Positions 56,080 through 64,000 of a DNA stretch of 64,000 nucleotides are shown one piece after another. Below the pieces are notes generated by a model. The model did not search any database, was not told the origin of the DNA, and saw only the letters and a list, made by a program, of their open reading frames with translations. Within the stretch, counting starts at the first letter, position 1, and every line of letters starts with the position of its first letter. Source of the stretch: Anniella stebbinsi (lineage: Eukaryota; Chordata; Lepidosauria; Squamata; Anniellidae). Location: NCBI GenBank assembly GCA_029215795.1, contig JARDYH010000001.1, forward strand, positions 227,877,654 to 227,941,653. The letters are read 5' to 3'. The position numbers and the translations under genes are program-made.

Positions 56080-56480
56080 GTATGTGAGGTGGGTGGTTAC
56101 CAGGAAGACGGCCTTTTCTGCTGTGGCACCCTGGTTGTGGAATGAGCTTCCAAGAGGGGCTTTCCAGGCACCAACATTGTGCTTTTTCCGGTGACAGGTG
56201 AAGACCTTTTTATTTTCCCAGGCATTTTAGTCTTCCTGTCCTGTTGTTTTAAATCTGTTATTGTATTTTAAATCTCTGCTTTGCTGCTAGGTTTTATTCT
56301 GGTTGTAATTTTATAGTGACTTTTAAGCTTTTATATTTTAAATTGTATTTTATGCTGTATGTTGTGGTTTTAATTTTTGTGAATCACACAAAGAGCTTCA
56401 GCTATTGGGCTGTTTAGAAATGGAATGAATGAATGAATAAATGAATGAATAAATGAATGAATAAATAAATAAATAAATAA
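56080..56480 (+). mobile_element. L2/CR1-group LINE 3' end
   Basis: The plus strand reads a remnant of RKTAFSAVAPWLWNELP-type (about 56105-56145) and VKTFLFSQAF-type (about 56195-56228). A 3' UTR with CAAAGAGCTTCAGCTATTGG follows, and an (AATG)n/(AAAT)n tail (56430-56484). Confidence 0.8.
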
Positions 56481-56589
56481 ATAGTGGAGCCATTAGTGCA
56501 TAGCTACATATACATGTGTGGCTCATCCATGTGAAGGGTAATCTTGATTGGTGCAAGTTTCCCCTTTCATGGAGGAGACCTACATATTT

Positions 56590-56690
56590 ATGTTGTTGTT
56601 GTTGTTGTTGTTGTTGTTATTATTATTATTATTTATTACATTTATATACCGCCCCATAGCCGAAGCTCTCTGGGCGGTTTACAAAAATTG
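56590..56690 (-). mobile_element. (TTG)n/(TTA)n tract plus LINE 3' tail
   Basis: The tandem TTG/TTA tract leads into TACCGCCCCATAGCCGAAGC, the reversed 3' end of the same LINE family as 52582-53092. Only the last 60 bp are present. Confidence 0.75.
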
Positions 56691-56799
56691 GTGTACATCT
56701 ATGGTTTCTTTATGCTGCTACCGAATGCATGACTATCAGAGGACATGGGCTCATGCATGCATCATCATTGGGGTGGGACTAACCAGTGCACCCCTATGA

Positions 56800-56980
56800 C
56801 CATGGCTCAGTGGTAGAGCCCCTGCTTTGCATGCTGGAGGTCCCAGGTTTAATCCCTGGCTTCTCCAGGTTGGATTAGAATAACTCCTGCCTGAAACCCG
56901 GGAGAACCACTGCCCATCAGTGTTGACAATACTAGGCTAGATGGACCAAGGGTCTGACTCAGTGTAAGGCAGCTTCCTAT
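56800..56980 (+). mobile_element. tRNA-Ala-like SINE
   Basis: The head has an A-box-like TGGCTCAGTGGTAGAG and anticodon region CTTTGCATG (TGC), then the B-box-like GGTTTAATCC, so it derives from a tRNA resembling Ala-TGC. The body contains CCTGCCTGAAACCCGGGAGA and the tail TAGATGGACC.AGGGTCTGAC. It abuts the (AAT)n tail of the next L2. A truncated reverse copy is at 63505-63592. Confidence 0.85.
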
Positions 56981-56981
56981 A

Positions 56982-56986
56982 TAATG

Positions 56987-57028
<42 letters not shown>

Positions 57029-57806
57029 TTATTTCTTACCCGCCTCTCCCTCTGGATCGAGGAGGGGAACAACATCATTATAAACAATATAAAATACATA
57101 AAACTAATTAAAATCATATAAAATTAATACATTATTAAAATCAATAAAACTCTTAAAGTTCAACAGGGTAGGCCTGCCGGAAGAGATCAGTCTTTATAGT
57201 TCTCTTAAATTCTAGAAGATTGGTAAGTTGGCGGATCTCTCCTGACAGGTCATTCCAGTCTGGGAGTGGCAGAAGAAAAGGTCCTCTGGGTCACGGTTGT
57301 CAGTCTAGTTTGGACGACTGTAGTAAATTCTTCCCAGTGAACGTAAGCAAATGGGGCGGATTGTATGGGAGAAGGCGATCCTGCAGGTAACCTGGACCCA
57401 AACCATGCAGGACTTTAAAGGTAATGACCAACATTTTGTACTTCGCCCGGAAACTAATTGGCTGCCAGTGGAGTGATTTAAAAGCTGATGTAATATGGTC
57501 ACTCCTAGGTGACCAACCTGGCTGCTATATTTTGAACTAGTTGAAGTTTCCGGACTAGGCACAGAGGTAACCCTATGTACAGTGCATTACAGAAGTCAAG
57601 CCTCAAAGTTACCAGCATGTGCACTACCATTTTTAGGCCTTCCAACTCTAGGAAGGGGCGCAGCTGGTGTATCAGCCGAAGCTGATAGTAGGCACTCCTG
57701 GCCGTCGCATCTATCTGAGCTGTCATTTGGAGCAACGGATTCAGGAGCACTCCCAAGCTGCGAAAATAACCTTTCAGGGTGAGTGTAACCCCATCCAGAA
57801 CTGGTT
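56982..57806 (-). mobile_element. L2-type LINE 3' copy
   Basis: Highly similar to 9138-9960 throughout, including (AAT)n tail (56985-57026), CCGCCTCTCCCTCTGGATCG, and ORF2 C-terminal pieces VLDGVTLTLKGYFRSLGVLL and LRLDFCNALYIGLPLCLV on the minus strand. Truncated at about 57806. Frames are interrupted. Confidence 0.9.
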
Positions 57807-58545
57807 TTCTTTGTATGTGTGTAGTGTTGTGGGTCAACATTCCCTAGAGTATAAGTCTGGTTCATACTTCTATTACCTGTCTGATGGGCTATTTCAGCCT
57901 TTTCAAAGTGTAACAAAACCACCTAGCTCTTCTGACATCTTAGTTTATGGTAAATAATTATCCCTGTTCTTTTATCCTCCCACAAGGCAATGAAACTCAT
58001 TTTAAAAATTGGCAAAAATATCAATCTGATCTTGTGGCTTTTGGAGAGGGCTTTAATTTTTTTTTAAAAAAAAAAGCTGCAGCCCATTGGGGAAGTCCAA
58101 TAAATGCCTCGATAGAAAGAGAAGTTATCTGATATTTGCATAACTCTGATAAAATGAATTTTAAGAACTTCTCCAGTGTTGTTGCATGTAAATTTGACGA
58201 TAAGGTCAATAATAGCAATGTCATTAGAACACTCTTGAAGACAGACTGTCTCTGAAGGGCTTCCCAATAGTGCAATATAAATTAGATTACAATCCATTAT
58301 TGAGTGTTGCACTAAGACATTACAAAACAGGTTCACTAGGTAAAAGTGTTTTATCATGTCTATTTTCCAGCAAATACAACCACATTTTCCACCACTGCTT
58401 TGCATTTGTCATTTTGCAAGATTAAATAGGGATTCATTGCATGCATCTTCTAGGTTTTGCCTCCATTATGGATTCGGCATTATAGTTTCACTGTTGCTTT
58501 GTGCTGTTTCTTCGTCTTCAGTTCCCCTAATCCTAAACAACACTG
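57807..58545. other. Spacer
   Basis: A T/A run junction lies at 58054-58075. No gene recognised. Confidence 0.4.
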
Positions 58546-58648
58546 AGGCCAGAACTACACCAAGCAAGATATAACACTTTGTGTCATGGGCCCCAACAGT
58601 TGTCAATACCATTATAAACTGTTATAAAGCTGTAGTGTAGATCCTGCC
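58546..58648. mobile_element. 103-bp TIR element, TSD TGA
   Basis: GGCCAGAACTACACCAAGCA and GTAGTGTAGATCCTGCC ends. TGA at 58543-58545 and 58649-58651. Contains CCCCAACAGTTGTCAAT, as in 34713-34846. Confidence 0.78.
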
Positions 58649-58651
58649 TGA

Positions 58652-59461
58652 TTCAAACTTTCTCTTCATATATGTTAGTCAAGGGGGCTCGTAATGGAAT
58701 GGGCTGCTAAGCCACTATCTTCTGCATGTGATTTGTAGATGTAAATGTTATGAATGGTTCTGGATTTACAACAAAATCCTGAGTTACATTGCTCAGTTAT
58801 CTACAGACTGGATATGAAATAACTATATTTGCTTTTTCGGAGATAGTCATGGAAAAAGTTCACAGATATATCAGTGGAATCAACTTTGCAAACTGGGCAT
58901 TCCAAACTACACATGTACACATCCCCTCAGAAGCTTCAACAGGAGCTCACCTACATGTTAGTTTTGCTGTGGGGATTGTGTTGCACTCAGGGTTTTATAC
59001 AAATTTGCCAAAGGTGCATCCTGAGCCAATAAGTGAACCTCGCTGCGTGCTGAAATCTGCACAGCACAAGCTTGGCAATGCAATGTCAACTGAAGACGTG
59101 CACACACAAAAATGAGTATCTTAGTGAAAAGCGTTCACAAAATGCATAACTTAGAGATTAGCTGCATTACACCAAGGGAAAGTACTTGGAAAATTAATGT
59201 ATTTGGAAAAAATATGCACAGAATTGGCTATATTTGGGGGGGGGGGCACAAAAAGTGCTTATGCCTGTGTGGATTTAACAAAGAAATAGAAAACTTATGC
59301 AAAACTAGAATGGAACAAGCTGAAGCCTGAAAAACCCAAAAATCTTAGCAAAAACAAAATAAACAAATCCATCCATCCCTCTTCCCAAGGTAGGTTCTTC
59401 TACCACCATTATCCCCAGTTGTATTATGAAGCAGAAACCATTGGATGTATTACAGTGCCAT
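58652..59461. other. AT-rich DNA, possible old hAT
   Basis: 58900-59380 shows ACACATGTACACATCCC and AAATCCATCCATCCCT with AAATTTGC/GCAAAA words, as in old hAT interiors. A G run lies at 59237-59246. No gene. Confidence 0.4.
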
Positions 59462-59548
59462 TATGTGCATGTTTACTTAGAATTAAGTTCCACTGTCATC
59501 AATGGGGCTTTCCCCCAGATAAGTGGACATAGGATTGCAGCTTCATGA
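59462..59548. repeat. Short palindromic repeat
   Basis: ACTTAGAATTAAGTTCCACT, CAATGGGGCTTTCCCCCAGA and GTGGACATAGGATTGCAGC fit the ACTCAGAAGTAAGT-type family. Confidence 0.6.
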
Positions 59549-60479
59549 TAATCATGCAGAATTTCCAGATCTTCTACCTATGCCATGGCAGGTACCAATT
59601 CAAGCAATGAAACTCAGTGCATAATGGTCCCAGTGGTTGTCCCAGTTATTGTATTGATTTACAACTGGCCTTATTCTCCCTTGGTGTATCACACTCTTCC
59701 CTATCCCGCTGCTCACTGTAGAGCTTGGGCATGTGCCACTGGGAAGAGGATTTCCCCACCCCTCCTCCCTATGCAGCCCCTCTAGCCCCCTGAAATTGCT
59801 ACATAAAAGGTCAGAAGAACCTGTAGAATGGGATGTTTTGTGGTGCACGGGGGGAATCCCCCAAAATTGGTCAGAAGCACCTTCTGTGAGCGGAACCCTT
59901 CTGTCCATGGAAGGGAGATCCTGGATTCAACCCCTTGTCCCTACAAAAGGCTCCTTCACATGGAGCATATGTAGCGTAATCAAGATCAGTTACTCACAGA
60001 AGTTTCTGGATCCTTTTCATGACATTGTCATCCTCTGGTGCCTCTCCCACTGTTTTTGAGGTTTATTCTGCTGAGATTTAATTTGCCAAAAATGGAGTAG
60101 CAAATATACACCACTATCAAAGAGCTGGCGTATTACCTGGATAGTGGAATATTCTTGTGATGTTGCAGCACCATCTGCTGGCTGTTTAAATGGAACATGT
60201 GGAACTTCCACACCATGGGAACCACAAAAAGGGGGGGGTGAGAGAAAAGGGAGAGTCATGTTTATTGTGCCCATTGTAATCCCAGAATGGCTCCAGACGA
60301 AGAAAGCCCAGTAAGGGAGCGGGTTTTATCACTCATTTACAGAAGCTCAACGAGTCATTAACAGTTATCATATATAATAAAAAATAAACCACGCTTTAAC
60401 CAGACTCCTTGTAAAATACATATCCTTACATATCCTTGCAAATACTGAACAGCTGATAAGAGGGCTAATGTGGGATATA
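59549..60479. other. Spacer
   Basis: No gene recognised. A G run lies at 60230-60238. Frames at 59600-60059 have no domains. Confidence 0.4.
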
Positions 60480-60690
60480 TAGTGGCTAGAGCTCGGATTG
60501 GGACTGGAGATACCTGAGCTTCAATTCCTTGCTCACCCATGAAATTCACTGCATGATTTTGGGGTGGTTGCTATCTTCCAGCTTCCTACCTCTGAGAACT
60601 GTTGTGAGGATAAAAGGGAATAACTTCATATATGCTACTCTTAGCCTCTTGGCAAAAAGGTGAAGTACAAATATGATGAATTCTGTAAGG
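60480..60690 (+). mobile_element. CORE/MIR-like SINE
   Basis: Plus-strand order: tRNA-like head (GTGGCTAGAGCTCGGATTGG, B-box-like AGCTTCAATTCC), core with TACCTCTGAGAACTGTTGTG and AGGATAAAAGGGAATAA, end AAAGGTGAAGTACAAATATG. It matches the complement of 8683-8898. Confidence 0.65.
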
Positions 60691-60730
60691 TTTTTTTTAA
60701 GCCTTTATTCTGACAGAAACAAATATAGAG

Positions 60731-60828
60731 CAGGATCCAGACTTGGTCATGTTTAACTAAACTCCCATTGATTTAATGGGTCTACTCTAAACATGCCCCA
60801 ATCTGGATCCAACCCACAGTCTGTTCCC
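60731..60828. repeat. Short palindromic repeat, long copy
   Basis: GCAGGATCCAGACTTGGTCA and GCCCCAATCTGGATCCAACC are inverted arms around CCCATTGATTTAATGGGTCT. Confidence 0.65.
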
Positions 60829-61437
60829 CAACAGAAAGAATCAGGAAGAAGGGTCTACACTTCCCCCAAAGAGTCTTATACACTGTACTGGGGCAAAGGG
60901 AGGCAGATGTGGGCATCCTACTTTCCATTCTATTTGTTTTCCAACTCTTCTTGATCATTTTAGCCTTTAAGGGTTTCTAAAAACACGTTGAGAGCTTTCT
61001 TCCAATCATGGATTTATAATAATTATTGCAGCCTAATCACAATTTGAGAAATGGATTAATTTGCTTAATTGATTAGAAAACTTGATTGGGGCTTGAAAGA
61101 GCATGCAGGTTGCCCATGGGAATAGAGGGATTGCTCCATTTACAAGCAGAACACTCAACATTAGGCAGATAATGGTAATCTTTACTTACAGAAATAAATA
61201 AAAACCATGAAAGACCAATGAGGAAGTCATGGGGTGAAAAAAAATTCCCACAGTAGGTGGTTAAAAATAATAAAAATGCCAGGATAGTATTCGTGGCTTT
61301 GTGTAAATCTCCCAGTTTCCATGGCAATGCTTCATAAAGAATTTGACCCTCACTGAGTAGAGCTGTGCTGGATTTGGACAGAAATTCTCCCTGAAATTTT
61401 CAAATCTGGGATTTCTTAGTAACTCCAGTGTTCTACC
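60829..61437. other. AT-rich spacer
   Basis: Nothing recognised. Confidence 0.4.
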
Positions 61438-61482
<45 letters not shown>

Positions 61483-61560
61483 ATCTATCTACCATTTCAT
61501 TTATATACTGCCCAACAGCTGAAGCTCTTGGGCTGCCTAGGACTATAACAAATATTTGAG
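61438..61560 (-). mobile_element. (TATC)n tract plus LINE 3' tail
   Basis: About ten TATC units (61440-61482) lead into TTTATATACTGCCCAACAGC and TGAAGCTCTTGGGC, the reversed L2/CR1-group 3' end. The tetranucleotide tract has probably grown from the LINE tail. Confidence 0.7.
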
Positions 61561-61855
61561 AGAAAGCACTCTCAAATCTAGAATTTTAATGTAGAATTTA
61601 GGGTGAGGAAATCCAAGCTTTGGATTTTGACATTCGCAGCAGGCATCTCTTCCCTTATCACCATTTTGTTTCTGCTCTTCTGTGGTTTATGGCCGGTAGC
61701 ATCACCAATTGGATGCCTCTCGAGTCACTATAAAGTGAACCTCCAGGATTTTGAGAAACACATTTTTACTAACCTATGACTTGAGAACAGAAGGATTAGA
61801 GAAATACTTCAGAATCACTCCCCCACATTGGTTAGTTATTAAAGCTTAGATTCAG
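61561..61855. other. Short spacer
   Basis: Nothing recognised. Confidence 0.35.
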
Positions 61856-61857
61856 GG

Positions 61858-61907
61858 GGGAGAGAGAGAGAGAGAGAGATTGAGAGAGAGAGAGAGAGAG
61901 AGAGAAG
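61858..61907. repeat. (GA)n microsatellite
   Basis: Two (GA)n runs separated by TT. Confidence 0.95.
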
Positions 61908-61924
61908 CTTTGAATTGCTAAGTT

Positions 61925-62465
61925 ACCTGATCATACAAAGAAGGCCAGGACCTGGCCACTATTATCTACCTGCTCACCTCCAGATTAGACAACTGTCATG
62001 TCTTGTATATGGGATTGCGGTTGAAGGCTGTTCACAAACTAACTTTAGTTCAAAATATGGGCATTAGACTGCTTGCTGGGCCCAGGAGATGAGAATATAT
62101 CTAACCAATGGTTAATAACTCTGCTGCCTTTCCTCTGTTTCCAGGCATAATTCAAAGAACTGGTACTTTAAAGATCTACATGACTTGAGAACCAGCTATC
62201 GAAGGGATCTTCTCTTCATCATGAACTTACCTTTGACGTTAGGTAAATTTTAGTGTCCTCCCTGTGGAACACCCCAGAGGTCCTCTTTCCGGTGTCTTTT
62301 TGTTGCCAGGCAAATACCTTTTAATTGTCCCAGGCCCTTTCATTTTCATATTTTGTAGCATTTTATGCTACTTTTGTATTCTGATTTTGCTCTTCTGGTT
62401 TTATCATTGTTGGTATATATTTATGCTTTTCATTTATAAGGAACCTTGGAAATACTGATATTGAA
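61925..62465 (+). mobile_element. Decayed L2/CR1-group LINE 3' part
   Basis: Plus-strand pieces resembling SRLDNCHVLYMGLRLK (about 61982-62030), LRTSYRRDLL (about 62188) and the 3' tail region GGAACCTTGGAAATACTGAT follow the family order. Many frame breaks make this the oldest L2 piece here. Confidence 0.65.
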
Positions 62466-62761
62466 GTACAGCTTATACATCTTTAAAGTGAATAACATAA
62501 AAAACCCCACAACATTTACCTTTTCAGTCTCCTTTCAGAGCATGCTACTGTGGATCCCAGTTAATAATCTGGCTACTGTATTCTGGTATGGATCCACTGA
62601 AGTTTGTAAACATCTTTCAAGGCAGTCCTACATGTAATGAAATGCAGTAATCAAGCCTGGGTGTTAGCAAGGCATTGATAACCATGCTAGGAGAGAAGGC
62701 AGCTAGTGCACCAACTAACGTAGATGAAAGCTGATTTGTGACCCTAGAGGACTCTTGAGAC
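62466..62761. other. Spacer, possibly LINE-related
   Basis: 62545-62700 (GGATCCCAGTTAATAATCTG, GTAATGAAATGCAGTAATCA, AGCCTGGGTGTTAGCAAGGC) resembles the minus strand of L2 C-terminal coding DNA (compare 9655-9790). If real it is another L2 fragment on the minus strand. Confidence 0.4.
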
Positions 62762-62764
62762 TTT

Positions 62765-63327
62765 GGGCCGATCTACACAGTCCTTTGGAACGTTTTAAAA
62801 AGTATTTTAAAACGTTCCAAATAGGTGCGTTCTAAAATGTCTTAGGCCACATTACTGAGTACTCACGTTACAGGAGAAAACTTCTTCAGTCTTTACAGCG
62901 GTGTGTGCGGTCACACGCTGTTCTGCCCTGTCTCTTTCTCTTTCATTTTTTCAGTGAGTTTAGGGCAAGGCATTGTGGGGGTTGTAGTTCAGTCACCACT
63001 TCCTCCTTTGTTCCTCTGTCATACCCTAGCGAGTATAGAGCTAGGCATTGTGGGTGCTGTAGTTCACTCACCCACTTCCTCTTTCTTCCCCACCAATCAA
63101 CTGCTAAGCATTTGGGCGTTGGTCAAGGCAGCACTGCCCCCAGGAATCACAAGGAAGGACACATTATTTTACTTAAAATGATTTATTAAAAGTGAAACCG
63201 TTGTATATAACTGAAGGGAGTTTTAAAAAAACCTCAGATATACAACGTTATAGGGAGTGCGTCATGTGGCCCAAAGAGTTTTCATAACCCTTATAAAATG
63301 TCAAAAACCTCATATGTAGATCGGCCC
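62765..63327. mobile_element. 563-bp TIR element, TSD TTT, sister of 38970-39539
   Basis: The ends GGGCCGATCTACAC and GTAGATCGGCCC are inverted repeats with TTT at 62762-62764 and 63328-63330. From the CTTAGGCCACATT segment onward it is closely similar to 38970-39539, including the doubled TAGTTCAGTCAC unit. The first 60 bp differ, with a perfect AACGTTTTAAAA/TTTTAAAACGTT palindrome here. Confidence 0.9.
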
Positions 63328-63330
63328 TTT

Positions 63331-63504
63331 GTAAGTAAACGTGGATTTATTCCCAGGATAGGCAAGGTTCAAATATAGAGGATGCATTTCCCTAAGGCAC
63401 CCTGTCAGCATCTTCAGGCTGCCATGACTAAAATGTATCCAAGTATATATGCATCCGACTGGAGCCAAGGAAGCATCTCTCCAGGGCTTCAGGCAGAAGG
63501 TTTT
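63331..63504. other. Short spacer
   Basis: Nothing recognised. Confidence 0.35.
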
Positions 63505-63592
63505 CCTAGCCCTACTGGAGATGCTGGGGATTGACCCTAATATTTTCTGCATGCAAAGCAGGGACTCTCTCACTGAGCTATGATCCAACTGT
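63505..63592 (-). mobile_element. tRNA-Ala-like SINE head
   Basis: The minus strand reads CATAGCTCAGTGAGAGAGTC, CTGCTTTGCATGCAG and GGGTCAATCCCCAGC: A-box, TGC anticodon region and B-box of the SINE at 56800-56980. The 3' part is missing or diverged. Confidence 0.75.
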
Positions 63593-63722
63593 ATCTGTAA
63601 ACAGAAAATGAGCAATGATGGGGAACAGTTTGAGGAAGACAGCATTAGAGAAGCTAAAGACAGTCATGTTTCCCTTGCCCTGTCCTAAACAGATTGCAGG
63701 TTCAATCACTGATTATTATTAT
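63593..63722. other. Short spacer
   Basis: Nothing recognised. Confidence 0.35.
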
Positions 63723-63833
63723 TTTGACAGGGGGATGTATCCAATGGGTTATAGGCAATGCTAGTCTAACTTAAGCACCATTAATTTCAATGGGTCTACT
63801 CTAAGTAGGATTACCACTGGATACAACCGAGAT
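63723..63833. repeat. Short palindromic repeat, long copy
   Basis: GGGATGTATCCAATGGGTTA and ACCACTGGATACAACCGAGA are inverted arms around CATTAATTTCAATGGGTCTA. Confidence 0.6.
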
Positions 63834-64000
63834 GTATGAAGTGGGACTGCATGTGCCACATCTAACTTCACATGCTGTTCCCCCTTTAGCTAAGGACAAG
63901 CTTCCTTTTGTGTGTTGCATGTATGCCCCCAGATAGATTGGGACAATGTGCATAATGGTTAAGTAATACTAGGGAGGAAATTCTGTTCCAGCTAACAAAG
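63834..64000. other. Window end, spacer
   Basis: Nothing recognised. Confidence 0.35.

Noticed and set aside
56800..56875. Possible functional tRNA-Ala gene
   Set aside because: A- and B-boxes are degenerate and it continues into a SINE body and tail.
1..64000. Endogenous retrovirus or other viral remnant
   Set aside because: No LTR pairs, tRNA primer site, or gag/pol/env-type motifs were noticed; all RT traces are LINE-type.

Overview
This 64-kb window looks like intergenic DNA from a vertebrate, most likely a squamate reptile (lizard-like). The inference rests on the mixture of young L1 and L2/CR1-group LINEs, many palindromic hAT-type and 3-bp-TSD DNA transposons, a tRNA-Ala-like SINE, CORE/MIR-like SINEs, frequent (AAAT)n/(TTTA)n LINE tails, and AT-rich spacer DNA. 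I see no exon of a host protein gene, no bacterial-type operon, no CRISPR array, no rRNA and no free-standing tRNA gene. Nearly every long reading frame lies in a transposable element, a microsatellite or GC-rich transposon DNA.

Layout: 1-9 kb is AT-rich spacer holding a small TIR element, a (TC)n/(TATC)n tract, a LINE 3' end, a 1-kb GC-rich hAT-like element with an exact 8-bp TSD (5895-6909), the first copy of a 320-bp foldback hAT family, and CORE-SINE pieces. At 9.07-13.26 kb a hAT-like element (TSD 7/8) was interrupted by a near-full-length minus-strand L2 (about 3.3 kb, decayed) and by a 511-bp element with a TAG TSD. At 13.4-20 kb there are several further hAT-like elements, then an old L1/Tx1-like ORF2 fragment (20.7-22 kb). 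The stretch 27.5-29.5 kb is the longest with almost no recognisable repeats and is the best candidate for conserved regulatory DNA. From 29.8 to 45.7 kb there are dense DNA transposons, including a hAT copy inserted in an L2 fragment with a perfect 8-bp TSD. At 46.0-51.2 kb lies a minus-strand L1 with an open ORF1 and an ORF2 broken by a single frameshift. Its 5' end is joined to a 317-bp segment that is 99% identical to 42258-42574. At about 53.5 kb there is a hammerhead-ribozyme-like fold of the kind known from Penelope-like retroelements. The rest (54-64 kb) is spacer with L2 pieces, SINEs and more 3-bp-TSD elements.

Two DNA-transposon groups dominate. Group 1 (hAT-like) has termini close to TAGGGTGACC and 8-bp TSDs. 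Its common 320-bp form is an inverted dimer of a roughly 150-170-bp unit with a leftover terminus in the middle. Group 2 has termini close to GGGCC.GATCTACAC and 3-bp TSDs (TTA, TTT, TAG, AGT, TGA), so it is probably PIF/Harbinger-like; its interiors vary widely between copies. Neither group encodes a transposase here. Coordinates of element ends with an identified TSD are exact to the base; the others are approximate.
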